From assembly GCA_012514035.1 (NCBI GenBank), contig JAAZBB010000076.1, forward strand, positions 1 to 64,000: a stretch of DNA of 64,000 nt. The letters run 5' to 3'. Every line of letters starts with the position of its first letter. Position 1 is the stretch's first letter. Under the pieces are notes generated by a model that was not told the DNA's origin, did not search any database, and worked only from the letters and a program-made list of their open reading frames with translations. This DNA comes from Lentisphaerota bacterium. Lineage in GTDB: Bacteria > Verrucomicrobiota > Kiritimatiellia > CAIQIC01 > Lenti-01. The position numbers and the translations under genes were made by a program. Positions 1-9,586 of the stretch are shown here, one piece after another.

Positions 1-1218
<1,218 letters not shown>

Positions 1219-1345
1219 AATATGGTTTCAAACCTCCGGTTGCCCGGCGGCTTGAGATTGCTGATCCTCATCGACGCCCCGGTTTAGGAATCCGGCGCGC
1301 CGAAAGAATTAACTTATGACTCAACACAAGCTGTTTGTACTTACC

Positions 1346-1371
1346 ACACCGCTTCTGGTTCGAAGCGGTGT
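1346..1371 (-). promoter_or_regulatory. Perfect 10-bp hairpin in the rRNA leader
   Basis: Positions 1346-1355 pair perfectly with 1362-1371 around a 6-nt loop. In the rRNA transcript the hairpin lies between boxA and the 16S 5' end. It could be a boxB-like part of the antitermination signal or an rRNA processing stem. In E. coli boxB precedes boxA, whereas here the hairpin follows boxA. Confidence 0.55.
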
Positions 1372-1390
1372 TACATGAATGTTTATTCCA

Positions 1391-1404
1391 TTTTCCAAAG
1401 AGCA
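1391..1404 (-). promoter_or_regulatory. boxA antitermination element
   Basis: The minus strand reads TGCTCTTTGGAAAA, very close to the bacterial rRNA boxA consensus bound by NusB-NusE (S10). It lies about 170 nt upstream of the 16S 5' end and downstream of both promoters, the expected place for an rRNA antitermination signal. The S10 partner, rpsJ, is also encoded in this window. Confidence 0.8.
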
Positions 1405-1503
1405 AAAACGCACAGAATCCCGTTTCCCTTTCCCTGTTCGTCAAGGGACTTTCGGAACCGTGCAGCGGCAGGACTTCCCACTCGCTTAATGAATCCTGTC
1501 GTG

Positions 1504-1533
1504 AATCTACCCGGAGACTGGCTTAGTTGTCAA
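1504..1533 (-). promoter_or_regulatory. Proximal rRNA promoter (P2)
   Basis: On the minus strand a perfect -35 TTGACA (1533-1528) is followed after 18 nt by TAGATT (1509-1504). It lies about 100 nt upstream of boxA. The assignment rests on hexamers and position only. Confidence 0.55.
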
Positions 1534-1615
1534 CCGGACAAAACACATTTTTCAACAGAACCCAACTTCCGTTTCTTCTGCCATTTTTTCGACACAATCC
1601 ACTGAAGTGTCGCGT

Positions 1616-1680
1616 ACCCTACAGCCCTCCTCACGGTTCGTCAACTCTCTTTTTTGTTTTTTTTACAAAAAGTTTTCGCG
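1616..1680 (-). promoter_or_regulatory. Distal rRNA promoter (P1) with UP-like A/T tract
   Basis: On the minus strand TTGACG (1644-1639) and TAGGGT (1621-1616) are spaced by 17 nt. Immediately upstream (1648-1680) is a run of A and T bases resembling an UP element, typical of strong rRNA promoters. The TAGGGT -10 hexamer recurs before other genes in this window. Confidence 0.55.
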
Positions 1681-1746
1681 CGGATTTGGTGTGCCCCGCA
1701 TCGCTCACATCCCGAACCGACTCGACACCTCACACCCGGGCGGAGC

Positions 1747-1775
1747 TTGCGCCGCTGGGGATAATCCCCTATGGT
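1747..1775 (+). promoter_or_regulatory. Putative promoter of the hydroxyacid dehydrogenase, near-leaderless
   Basis: TTGCGC (1747-1752) and TATGGT (1770-1775) are spaced by 17 nt, and only 9 nt separate the -10 hexamer from the ATG at 1785. Transcription would start at or just before the start codon. No Shine-Dalgarno sequence is visible, consistent with a leaderless message. Based on sequence pattern alone. Confidence 0.4.
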
Positions 1776-1784
1776 CCCAGAGCC

Positions 1785-2753
1785 ATGAAACGTCCGCGGC
1801 TTGTCATTCTGGACGCCTATGCCACCAATCCAGGGGATCTGTCCTGGGCACCCATCGAGAAGCTGGCGGATTGCACCATCCACGATCGGACCGCGCCGGC
1901 TGATGTCGCGGCCCGCGCGGGGAATGCGGATGCGGTGATGCTGAACAAGGCGCGACTGGATGCCCAGGCGATAGCCCAAGCCCCCAACCTGAAATACGTG
2001 GGCATCCTGGCTACGGGATGGAACACAGTGGATTTGGATGCTGCCTATCGGCGCGGGCTGGTCGTCACCAATGTCCCCGGCTACAGCTCCGACTCGGTGG
2101 CGCAGCACACCTTCGCCCTCTTGCTGGAACTGACCAATCACGTCGGACAGCATGCGACAGATGTCCGTGCCGGCGGATGGAGCCGGAATCCCGACTACTG
2201 CTACCGCCTGACGCCGCAGATCGAACTGGCTGGATTAACCCTTGGCATCGTGGGCTACGGCCAGATTGGGCAGGCCGTTGCCCGCATCGGCCGGGCGTTC
2301 GGCATGCGGATATTGGCGCATCGCCGCCATACCGGCACCCCGCCGCCGGTCGATGTCGAATACGTCTCCCTGGATCGTCTTTTCTCGGAGAGCGATGTTG
2401 TCAGCCTGCACTGCCCGCTTTCCCCCGCCACGACCGGACTGGTCAACGGCCAGCGCCTGGCGCTCATGAAGCCCAGTGCATTTTTAGTCAACACCGCCCG
2501 CGGCCCGTTGCTCGTGGAGCACGACGTGGCGGCAGCACTACGGAACGGGACCATCGCGGGCGCCGCGCTGGATGTCCTGTCCACCGAACCGCCGGCGCCG
2601 GACAACCCCCTGCTCTCGGCCCCGAACTGCCTCGTGACCCCTCATCTGGCCTGGGCAACGGCGGCCGCACGCAAGCGCCTGATTGACATGGCGGCGGACA
2701 ACTATCGCGCATTTTTGGATGGCAAGCCGATCCACTGCGTTCCATTCCCGTAA
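1785..2753 (+). CDS. D-2-hydroxyacid dehydrogenase, glycerate dehydrogenase/hydroxypyruvate reductase type
   Basis: Encodes 322 residues, normal for this NAD(P)-dependent family that interconverts 2-oxo acids and D-2-hydroxy acids. The nucleotide-binding motif GYGQIG lies near residue 155. The catalytic set is R239 (NTARGPL), E268 (STEPP) and H287 (TPHLAW). The segment WSRNPDYCY resembles glycerate dehydrogenase (hydroxypyruvate reductase) sequences, so that substrate is the best guess. The ATG at 1785 is chosen because upstream in-frame codons show no family similarity and a promoter sits just before it. The gene stands alone, divergent from the rRNA operon and convergent with the gap operon. 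Confidence 0.9.
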   Translation: MKRPRLVILDAYATNPGDLSWAPIEKLADCTIHDRTAPADVAARAGNADAVMLNKARLDAQAIAQAPNLKYVGILATGWNTVDLDAAYRRGLVVTNVPGYSSDSVAQHTFALLLELTNHVGQHATDVRAGGWSRNPDYCYRLTPQIELAGLTLGIVGYGQIGQAVARIGRAFGMRILAHRRHTGTPPPVDVEYVSLDRLFSESDVVSLHCPLSPATTGLVNGQRLALMKPSAFLVNTARGPLLVEHDVAAALRNGTIAGAALDVLSTEPPAPDNPLLSAPNCLVTPHLAWATAAARKRLIDMAADNYRAFLDGKPIHCVPFP

Positions 2754-2880
2754 GCCGGCTTCCGCGCCCCGTCCGCTGGCGCCGACGGCCCGGAGCGGGT
2801 CAGGTCGTAATTGGTTGTTTTCCAGGGAGTTCTGCATGCCGGAGTGTCGCCTGCGGCCTGCTGGCCCCCCCACTCCAAAA

Positions 2881-2911
2881 AGCGGCCGGAGCCGTCCAAA
2901 CAACAGCCGCT
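2881..2911 (-). terminator. Possible terminator of the gap-secG operon
   Basis: On the minus strand AGCGGC (2911-2906) can pair with GCCGCT (2886-2881), and the second arm is followed by a short T run (about 2880-2877). It begins 4 nt after the stop codon of the last gene. The stem is short (6 bp) with an 18-nt loop, so the call is tentative. Confidence 0.35.
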
Positions 2912-2914
2912 GCC

Positions 2915-4705
2915 CTATGGGCTGACACCGGACTCAACCCCCCAGTATTTTTCCATGCCCCAGGAGAAATCGTGGCGCCGGTAGTTGCGCAAACGATCAT
3001 GATAGACCGCAAAAGCCATGGGATAGGCGGTGAAAATCCACGGGCAATCCTCCAGCATCACCGCCGCCGCGGTCCGGCACAGGGCTTCGCGTTCCGGCGA
3101 TTCGGGCATGCCGATGACTTCCCGGTAGAGCCGATCGAACTCCGGGTTGCAGTAGTTGGCGCGATTGGGTCCCGGAGAAATGTTCTCGCTGGCGAACAAT
3201 TGCAGAAAGTTCTGGGCATCCGGGTAGTCACCAATCCAGGACAGGCTGAACATCTGCGCCTGACGCCGTTCGATCTTCTGCAGGAACGCCGGCCAGTTGT
3301 TGTAGCTGGGCTCGAGAACCACGCCGATCCGGGCCATGAAACTGGCCATCAATTCGGCGGCTTGCCGGACCTCGGGATTGTCCGCCGTCCCCAGCTCGAG
3401 GGTCAGTTTGAGTCGCCGGCCGGTGGCGGGATCCCGGCCAGCGGGATACCCGGCCTCGGCCAGCAGGTTGACCGCCCGGTCGAGATCGAACGAATAGGGC
3501 AGCGGGTCCGGGGAATGTCCGGCAACTCCGGGCGGTACCGGGCCGGTGGGAATCATCATGCGCCCGTTGTGGAAGTCCAGCCAGGCCTGGACGTCAAAGG
3601 CGCACGCCAGCGCCTGCCGCAGTTTCTGGTTGGTGCCCACGACGGGATCATCCATGTTGAAGGCGGTGTAGTTCACGACGAGCTGCGGCGATTTGCTCAG
3701 CACGATGCCGGCCGCCGCCAGCTCGGGCCGCAGTTCCATCGCGGGCGTGATGAGGCTGTCCCATTGATCGCGGCTGACATCCGTCAGGTCCAGTTGTCCC
3801 GACAGGAACATCAGCCAGGCCGTGGAGGGATCGCCCACGACGGACTCCACGATGCGCGGGGTCAGGGGCAGGCGTTTGCCGGCATCGGGACCGGGCACGG
3901 ACACAGGCATGGTTTCCACGCGGCCGGTTTCGGCCCATTTGGGATTGGCCTGGAACTCGTAGCGGTAGTTCTGCCGCGCCGCGGCCAGCACATACGGGCC
4001 GGTGCCGACGGGATGCTGGGCAAAATCCGCGCCGTAGAATTCCACGGCTTCGCGCGGCACAACAAAGGCATATGGCATGGCCAGCACCCACAACAATTGC
4101 GGATAGGGCGCAACGAGGCGGATTTCCAGTTCATGCGGCCCCAGCGCTCGCAGCCCTTCGACGGCGGCATCGTAATCGGTCGGCGCGGGCCCCTGGCTGG
4201 CCTCGCGAAACCGGTCCAAACCCGCGATCCGGTTGCGATAGGCCCAGTATCCTCCGGAGGCATTTTTGGCATCCGCAATGCGCAAGATGGAGTAGATCAC
4301 ATCCCGGGCCACCACCTCGCGCCCTTTGCCGGCGGTCGCTACAAAGCAGGGATCATCCGCAAAATAAATGCCCGGGCGGAGAGCGAACCGCCACACCAGG
4401 CCGTCATCCGTAACCGTGGGCATGGTCCGGGCCAACAGGGGCTCCAAGTGGTAAGGACGGTCCCAATAGGCAAATTGCAGGAGTCCTTCGTAGATTTTGC
4501 CCGCGGCTCGGAGCGAAGCCATGTCGCCGGCATGCGCCGGGTCGAATCCGGGAATGCGCGCCGTCGTCATGCGCAAGGTCGGCACCTCCTCCGGCACCGG
4601 CACCGTTGGATTCCCGCACCCGGCGACTGCAAGGACACAAAGCATACCGGCGGAGATAGAAAGCAAAACCCTGCCCCGTCCGGTCGAATGTCTGAAAAGC
4701 CGCAT
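2915..4705 (-). CDS. Family 5 (OppA/DppA-type) solute-binding lipoprotein
   Basis: About 596 residues of an ABC peptide-binding protein (SBP_bac_5 family), which captures oligopeptides or similar solutes outside the inner membrane. An N-terminal hydrophobic segment ends in the lipobox LAVAGC, so it is probably a lipoprotein. Family-like stretches include PGFDPAHAGDMASLRAAG and the C-terminal NRANYCNPEFDRLY. The ATG at 4705 gives a normal-length signal peptide; a GTG at 4753 in the same frame would add 16 residues and stand 9 nt after the secG stop. A strong hairpin (4706-4728) lies between the two candidate starts. No permease genes are adjacent. Confidence 0.85.
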   Translation of the reverse strand: MRLFRHSTGRGRVLLSISAGMLCVLAVAGCGNPTVPVPEEVPTLRMTTARIPGFDPAHAGDMASLRAAGKIYEGLLQFAYWDRPYHLEPLLARTMPTVTDDGLVWRFALRPGIYFADDPCFVATAGKGREVVARDVIYSILRIADAKNASGGYWAYRNRIAGLDRFREASQGPAPTDYDAAVEGLRALGPHELEIRLVAPYPQLLWVLAMPYAFVVPREAVEFYGADFAQHPVGTGPYVLAAARQNYRYEFQANPKWAETGRVETMPVSVPGPDAGKRLPLTPRIVESVVGDPSTAWLMFLSGQLDLTDVSRDQWDSLITPAMELRPELAAAGIVLSKSPQLVVNYTAFNMDDPVVGTNQKLRQALACAFDVQAWLDFHNGRMMIPTGPVPPGVAGHSPDPLPYSFDLDRAVNLLAEAGYPAGRDPATGRRLKLTLELGTADNPEVRQAAELMASFMARIGVVLEPSYNNWPAFLQKIERRQAQMFSLSWIGDYPDAQNFLQLFASENISPGPNRANYCNPEFDRLYREVIGMPESPEREALCRTAAAVMLEDCPWIFTAYPMAFAVYHDRLRNYRRHDFSWGMEKYWGVESGVSP

Positions 4706-4762
4706 CCCCGCGCAGCAGATGCGCGGGGATGCCGAATTCCGAATGGGATTCACCCGACTGCC

Positions 4763-5293
4763 CTAAGGGGCGGATTCGGACTCCTCGGCCGGCGGGGGTT
4801 CCGTTGCTTCTGCAGCGGGAACCGCTTCGGTTTCCGAAGCGGCGGGAAGGTCATCCGCTGCCGCGGTCGCGGGCACAGGCTCCAGTTCGCCCCCCTCACC
4901 CATTTGCATAACCATGGGGGCCGAGGGTTCAACGATTGGCTCGCCAGCGGGTTCGCCGGCCATCATCGGAGCGGGCTGCATGGGGGCCGGCGCCGGTGCG
5001 GGTGCAGCCGGCATGGCCCGGTCCGCCTTATCCATCACGGATCCGCCGCCGCCATGGCCGCGGGCGAACAGAATACCCAGCACAATGGTGGTCGCCATGA
5101 AGACGGTGGCCAGCGTAATGGTCATGCGGGTCAGCACGTTACCCGCCCGGCTGCCGAACAGGCTTTCGCCCATTCCGCCGCCGAAGGCCATGCCGAGGCC
5201 TTGATCCTTGGACTTCTGCGCCAGAATCACCACGATCAGCAGGAACGCGGTCAGGACTTCGATGATTAAAAGGACGCTGATGAGAATGGACAT
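4763..5293 (-). CDS. secG: Preprotein translocase subunit SecG with long acidic tail
   Basis: SecG is the small accessory subunit of the SecYEG channel. Residues 1-75 match the family: a first membrane helix, the conserved loop with [17 protein letters not shown] and SLFGSRAG, and a second helix ending about residue 74. The remaining 100 residues are a Pro/Ala/Glu-rich, low-complexity tail, making the protein (176 residues) much longer than the usual 70-120. The gene is downstream of tpiA, a common arrangement. ATG start with normal spacing from tpiA. Confidence 0.9.
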   Translation of the reverse strand: MSILISVLLIIEVLTAFLLIVVILAQKSKDQGLGMAFGGGMGESLFGSRAGNVLTRMTITLATVFMATTIVLGILFARGHGGGGSVMDKADRAMPAAPAPAPAPMQPAPMMAGEPAGEPIVEPSAPMVMQMGEGGELEPVPATAAADDLPAASETEAVPAAEATEPPPAEESESAP

Positions 5294-5329
5294 GGTCGGG
5301 CTGCTCCTGGAAATGGCAAAGTCGTAGGT

Positions 5330-6085
5330 TTAGACCGCGGCGCGGACAATGTCAATGAACGACTTGGCATCGAGGGCGGCCCCGCCGATCAGGCCGCCGT
5401 CGATATCGGGCATGGCAAACAGTTCCCGGGCGTTGGCCGGCTTGACGCTGCCCCCGTACTGGATGCGAACCGCCTGGGCCACGGTGGCATCATACAGGCC
5501 GGTCAGCACCTGGCGGATCAGCGCGTGGACTTCCTGCGCCTGCTCGCTGGAGGCGGTTTTGCCGGTGCCGATGGCCCAGACGGGCTCATAGGCGATCACC
5601 GAGTCCAGCATCTCCTTGGCGGAGAGACCGGCCAGGCTGCCTTGGACCTGGGTGGTGATGACGGCCTCGACCTGACCGGCTTCGCGCTCCTGCAGGGTTT
5701 CGCCCACGCACACGATGGGATGCAGGCTGGAGGCCAGGGCCGCCTGGGCCTTGCGGTTGACGATGGCATCGGTCTCGCCGAAATACTGGCGGCGTTCGCT
5801 GTGGCCCAGGATCACATAGTGGCAATACAACTCCCGCAGCATCCCGGCGCAGATTTCGCCGGTGTAGGCGCCGTTCTTCTCCCAGTGCATGTTCTGCGCG
5901 CCGAGGTCGAGATGCGTACCTTGGATGAGTTCGCTGACCGTGGCCAGGGCGGTGAACGGCGGGCAGACGACCACTTCGACCTCGCGGAAGTTCGCCAAGT
6001 CGGCTTTCAGGGCGGTCACCAAGGTTGCCGCCTCCGCGGTGGTCATATTCATTTTCCAGTTACCGGCTACGATTTTTTTGCGCAT
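5330..6085 (-). CDS. tpiA: Triosephosphate isomerase
   Basis: Interconverts dihydroxyacetone phosphate and glyceraldehyde 3-phosphate in glycolysis. The 251-residue protein has the active-site residues K11 (NWKMN), H95 (GHSERR) and the catalytic Glu in [10 protein letters not shown], plus the phosphate-binding LIGGAAL. The ATG at 6085 is preferred over an upstream one at 6112 because AAAGGA lies at proper spacing and the protein then begins like its family. Third gene of gap-pgk-tpiA-secG. Confidence 0.97.
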   Translation of the reverse strand: MRKKIVAGNWKMNMTTAEAATLVTALKADLANFREVEVVVCPPFTALATVSELIQGTHLDLGAQNMHWEKNGAYTGEICAGMLRELYCHYVILGHSERRQYFGETDAIVNRKAQAALASSLHPIVCVGETLQEREAGQVEAVITTQVQGSLAGLSAKEMLDSVIAYEPVWAIGTGKTASSEQAQEVHALIRQVLTGLYDATVAQAVRIQYGGSVKPANARELFAMPDIDGGLIGGAALDAKSFIDIVRAAV

Positions 6086-6126
6086 CTTGAGTCCTTTGCT
6101 TTTTTCCATCACCGCGGCGGCCCGGG

Positions 6127-7371
6127 TTACTTGTCGTTCAGCGCCGCCACTCCGGGCAGTTCCTTGCCTTCGAGAAATTCGAGGCTGGCGCCGCCGCCGG
6201 TGCTGATGTGCGTCATGTGCGCGGCCAGGCCGCTCTGGTTCACGGCGCTGACACTGTCGCCGCCGCCAATGATGCTGGTCGCCCCGCTGGCCGCCACCGC
6301 CTGGCAGACGCCCAGGGTCCCGGCCGCGAACGGCTTCATCTCGAAGCAGCCCATCGGGCCGTTCCAGACGACCGTCTTCGCGCCTTGAATGGCCGCCGCA
6401 TACACCTTGATGGTCTCGGGGCCAATGTCCAGAGCCATCCAGCCGGCGGGAATGTCGTTGCCGACCACCTGGGTGGCGGCCGCCGCATCGAACTTGTCGG
6501 CCGCAATATTGTCCACGGGCAGCAGGAGTTGCCGGCCGTTGGCCTGGGCCTTGGCGATCATCTCGCGGGCGTAGTCGAGCTGGTCAAGCTCGCACAGGGA
6601 ATTGCCGACCTCGTGCCCCTGGGCCTTCAGGAAAGTATAGGCCATGCCGCCGCCGATGATCAGGGTGTCCACCTTGTCCAGCAGGCGGTTCACGACCGCC
6701 AGTTTGTCGCTCACCTTCGCACCGCCGAGAATCGCCACGAACGGACGGTCGGGGTTTTCGACCGCGTTGCCCAGGTACTGGATTTCCTTTTCCATCAGGA
6801 AGCCGGCCACGCACGTGCCGATATACTTGCAGATGACCGCGGTCGAGGCGTGCGCCCGGTGCGCGGAACCAAAGGCATCGTTGACAAAAACATCGCCGTA
6901 GGAGGCCAGCTTCTGCGCCATGGCCTGCTGCTTTTCCTTCAGCGCGGCCTTCTGGTCCTTGTATTCGGCGTCGGTCATCTCGTCGGTCTTCTTGACCTTG
7001 GCCTCTTCCTCTTTGTGGAAGCGGGTGTTCTCCAGCAAAAGGACCTCGCCAGGCTTCAAGGCCGCGACCTCGGCATCCGCTGCGAGGCAGTCGGCGGCAA
7101 AGGCCACCGGCCGGCCGAGCACCTGGGCCAGATGCGCCGCCACGGGCTTGAGGCTGAAGTCCGCCTCGTAGCCCTTGCCTTTGGGCCGGCCCAAATGGCT
7201 CATCAACACGAGGCTCGCACCCTTTTCCAGGACATGCCGGATCGACGGGAGGGCCGCCTGCACCCGGGTATCATCGCTGATGACCCCGCCCTTGATCGGC
7301 ACGTTGAAATCCACGCGCATGATCACGCGCCGGCCGGCCAGTTCCACATCCTTCAGGGTTTTCTTGTCCAT
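6127..7371 (-). CDS. pgk: Phosphoglycerate kinase
   Basis: Transfers phosphate between 1,3-bisphosphoglycerate and ADP. The 414-residue protein carries the N-terminal RVDFNVP substrate motif, the histidine/arginine-rich SHLGRPKG segment, GGAKVSDK of the hinge region and the C-terminal nucleotide-binding GGGDSV. Length is slightly above the usual 390-400 because of a charged insert near residues 120-145 ([17 protein letters not shown]). It lies between gap and tpiA with short gaps, in an obvious glycolytic operon. Confidence 0.97.
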   Translation of the reverse strand: MDKKTLKDVELAGRRVIMRVDFNVPIKGGVISDDTRVQAALPSIRHVLEKGASLVLMSHLGRPKGKGYEADFSLKPVAAHLAQVLGRPVAFAADCLAADAEVAALKPGEVLLLENTRFHKEEEAKVKKTDEMTDAEYKDQKAALKEKQQAMAQKLASYGDVFVNDAFGSAHRAHASTAVICKYIGTCVAGFLMEKEIQYLGNAVENPDRPFVAILGGAKVSDKLAVVNRLLDKVDTLIIGGGMAYTFLKAQGHEVGNSLCELDQLDYAREMIAKAQANGRQLLLPVDNIAADKFDAAAATQVVGNDIPAGWMALDIGPETIKVYAAAIQGAKTVVWNGPMGCFEMKPFAAGTLGVCQAVAASGATSIIGGGDSVSAVNQSGLAAHMTHISTGGGASLEFLEGKELPGVAALNDK

Positions 7372-7446
7372 GGCTGGGTCTCCTTGCAGACCGATGCGGA
7401 GAGCGGGAAATCGCCGCCCTCCGCATCCGGATTCCGGTTGTCGTCC

Positions 7447-8472
<1,026 letters not shown>

Positions 8473-8542
8473 TCAGTCTCCGTATGTTGTTGTGAGATGC
8501 CGCCGGCGGGCGGGTGCCCGCAAAGTGGCGGAATTGCGCGAG

Positions 8543-8571
8543 ACCATACGCCTGGGCGCCGGCCGCGTCAA
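8543..8571 (-). promoter_or_regulatory. Promoter of the gap-pgk-tpiA-secG operon
   Basis: On the minus strand TTGACG (8571-8566) and TATGGT (8548-8543) are separated by 17 nt, about 75 nt before the gap ATG. The hexamers resemble those before the rRNA and other genes in the window. Confidence 0.6.
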
Positions 8572-8633
8572 TCTTCGATTCGCAGGAATAATCTAGCGAA
8601 AAACGGTTAACCTGCCTCGGCGGCCGGGGCGGA

Positions 8634-8882
8634 TCAAGGGGTCCCATCCTCGCCCGGCATCAGCCGCGGCAGCAGGAACAAACCGGTCAGGAACAGGCCC
8701 GCCGTGACCGCCAGGCCGGCAACCACATCGCCGACGCAAGTGCCTACCGCCACAAAGATGCCGTCTGGTGCCTGGGGGGGCACGCGCTCAAGCCAGGGGC
8801 AATGCCCGCGTCGCTCACCAACTTTCTGGATCCCAATTCCATGTGATTCTTCCTTTTCGTTGTCTCTCGTTGCGCTGATCAT
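8634..8882 (-). CDS. Small putative membrane protein, reading frame uncertain
   Basis: Not recognised. The frame encodes 82 residues; only the second half looks like protein, with one strongly hydrophobic segment (about residues 43-72, including VTAGLFLTGLFLLPRL). An alternative ATG at 8842, preceded by GGAAG at good spacing, lies in a different frame, and a run of seven G (8774-8780, plus strand) separates it from the hydrophobic part. A one-base change there would join them into a protein of about 68 residues, so a frameshift or a sequencing error is possible. An A/T-rich, Fur-box-like site lies upstream. Confidence 0.35.
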   Translation of the reverse strand: MISATRDNEKEESHGIGIQKVGERRGHCPWLERVPPQAPDGIFVAVGTCVGDVVAGLAVTAGLFLTGLFLLPRLMPGEDGTP

Positions 8883-8950
8883 TCCATGCCGGCGCAGTCG
8901 CGGGCCGTTCCCGTTCGCGTACCGCTCGCAACCTTATCTATTAAATATTA

Positions 8951-8969
8951 TTTAATAATAATTATTCCT
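8951..8969. promoter_or_regulatory. Fur-box-like A/T palindrome
   Basis: The 9-1-9 inverted repeat TTTAATAAT-A-ATTATTCCT lies between the end of the fur/perR gene and the small membrane ORF, in a markedly A/T-rich stretch (about 8939-8990). The core AATAATAATTATT is perfectly symmetrical. It resembles Fur operators and could control the small ORF. Confidence 0.4.
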
Positions 8970-8989
8970 ATTAATGAACAAACAAAGAA

Positions 8990-9478
8990 TCAGCTCCGCC
9001 GGCCGGCAGCACGCTTACAGGTCCGGCAGCGGCCCCGCAGCTCGACATGTACGGAATCCACCCGCCCTAGCGCGGCGACCTCGGGTGGGGGCCGGAAATC
9101 ATCCAAGGCGGTGCTGTTGAAGTCGACAATCCGCCCGCAGGCTTCGCAAACGAAGTGGTGGTGATGGTCCATATTGGCGTCGAACCGCGCGCGATCCTGC
9201 CTCGAAGACACGCGGGAGATGACCCCCTTTTTCTCCAGCAGGCGCAGGGTGCGGTAGACGGTGTCGAGCGAGATGGCGGGAATGCGCTGGCGCACCCGGG
9301 TGTAGACCGTCTCGGCGTCCGGGTGCTCGGTGGTGCCGGCTAGCTCGCGCAGGATTTCCATGCGCTGGTGCGTGGCCTTGACCCCCTCCCGGCGGCAGGC
9401 CGCGGTGAAGTCCCCCACCTGCTGATCCACCTGTTTGCGCGTCAGCTTCATGAAATAAGAATCATTCTTATTTGTCAT
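8990..9478 (-). CDS. Fur/PerR-family metal-dependent transcriptional repressor
   Basis: A 162-residue Fur-superfamily regulator. The N-terminal winged helix includes [13 protein letters not shown] and [15 protein letters not shown]. The C-terminal metal-binding part has [17 protein letters not shown] and a second CxxC (GRCRTC), indicating a structural zinc site. The pattern is closer to PerR-like members than to classical iron Fur, but this cannot be settled from sequence alone. The start at 9478 has a GGGGGAG Shine-Dalgarno sequence; an ATG at 9451 has none. A perfect 21-bp operator-like palindrome overlaps codons 3-9, suggesting autoregulation. Confidence 0.9.
   Translation of the reverse strand: MTNKNDSYFMKLTRKQVDQQVGDFTAACRREGVKATHQRMEILRELAGTTEHPDAETVYTRVRQRIPAISLDTVYRTLRLLEKKGVISRVSSRQDRARFDANMDHHHHFVCEACGRIVDFNSTALDDFRPPPEVAALGRVDSVHVELRGRCRTCKRAAGRRS
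9453..9473. promoter_or_regulatory. Perfect 21-bp Fur/PerR operator-like palindrome
   Basis: AAATAAGAAT (9453-9462) and ATTCTTATTT (9464-9473) are exact reverse complements around a single central base. The core fits the 7-1-7 architecture of Fur and Per boxes (five of seven positions per arm). It lies within the first codons of the regulator gene if translation starts at 9478, or immediately before the gene if it starts at 9451. Confidence 0.6.
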
Positions 9479-9586
9479 TTTACTCCCCCGGCGGGGGTTT
9501 TCAAGCCGTTCGCCTGAAAATCCCGCCGGTCTGGCGGCCGCGCCGCTCCGCCCCGGGCCGCTGCTCGGGGCGGGGAACCGACGATG

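Larger units (their letters stand above)
1219..1784 (-). promoter_or_regulatory. rRNA operon leader and promoter region
   Basis: No gene is seen in this stretch between the 16S 5' end and the divergent dehydrogenase start. It holds a hairpin (1346-1371), a boxA-type antiterminator (1391-1404), two tandem promoters (1504-1533 and 1616-1644) and an A/T-rich upstream tract (about 1648-1680). The right edge holds a plus-strand promoter for the dehydrogenase. Short open frames here lack any recognisable protein. Confidence 0.7.

Noticed and set aside
2972-5269. 765-residue plus-strand frame opposite the peptide-binding lipoprotein and secG
   Set aside because: Antisense shadow spanning two unrelated real genes.
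9548-9573. GC-rich hairpin after hppA as an intrinsic terminator
   Set aside because: The 8-bp stem is real but no T run follows it in the direction of hppA transcription, so the terminator call is not supported.
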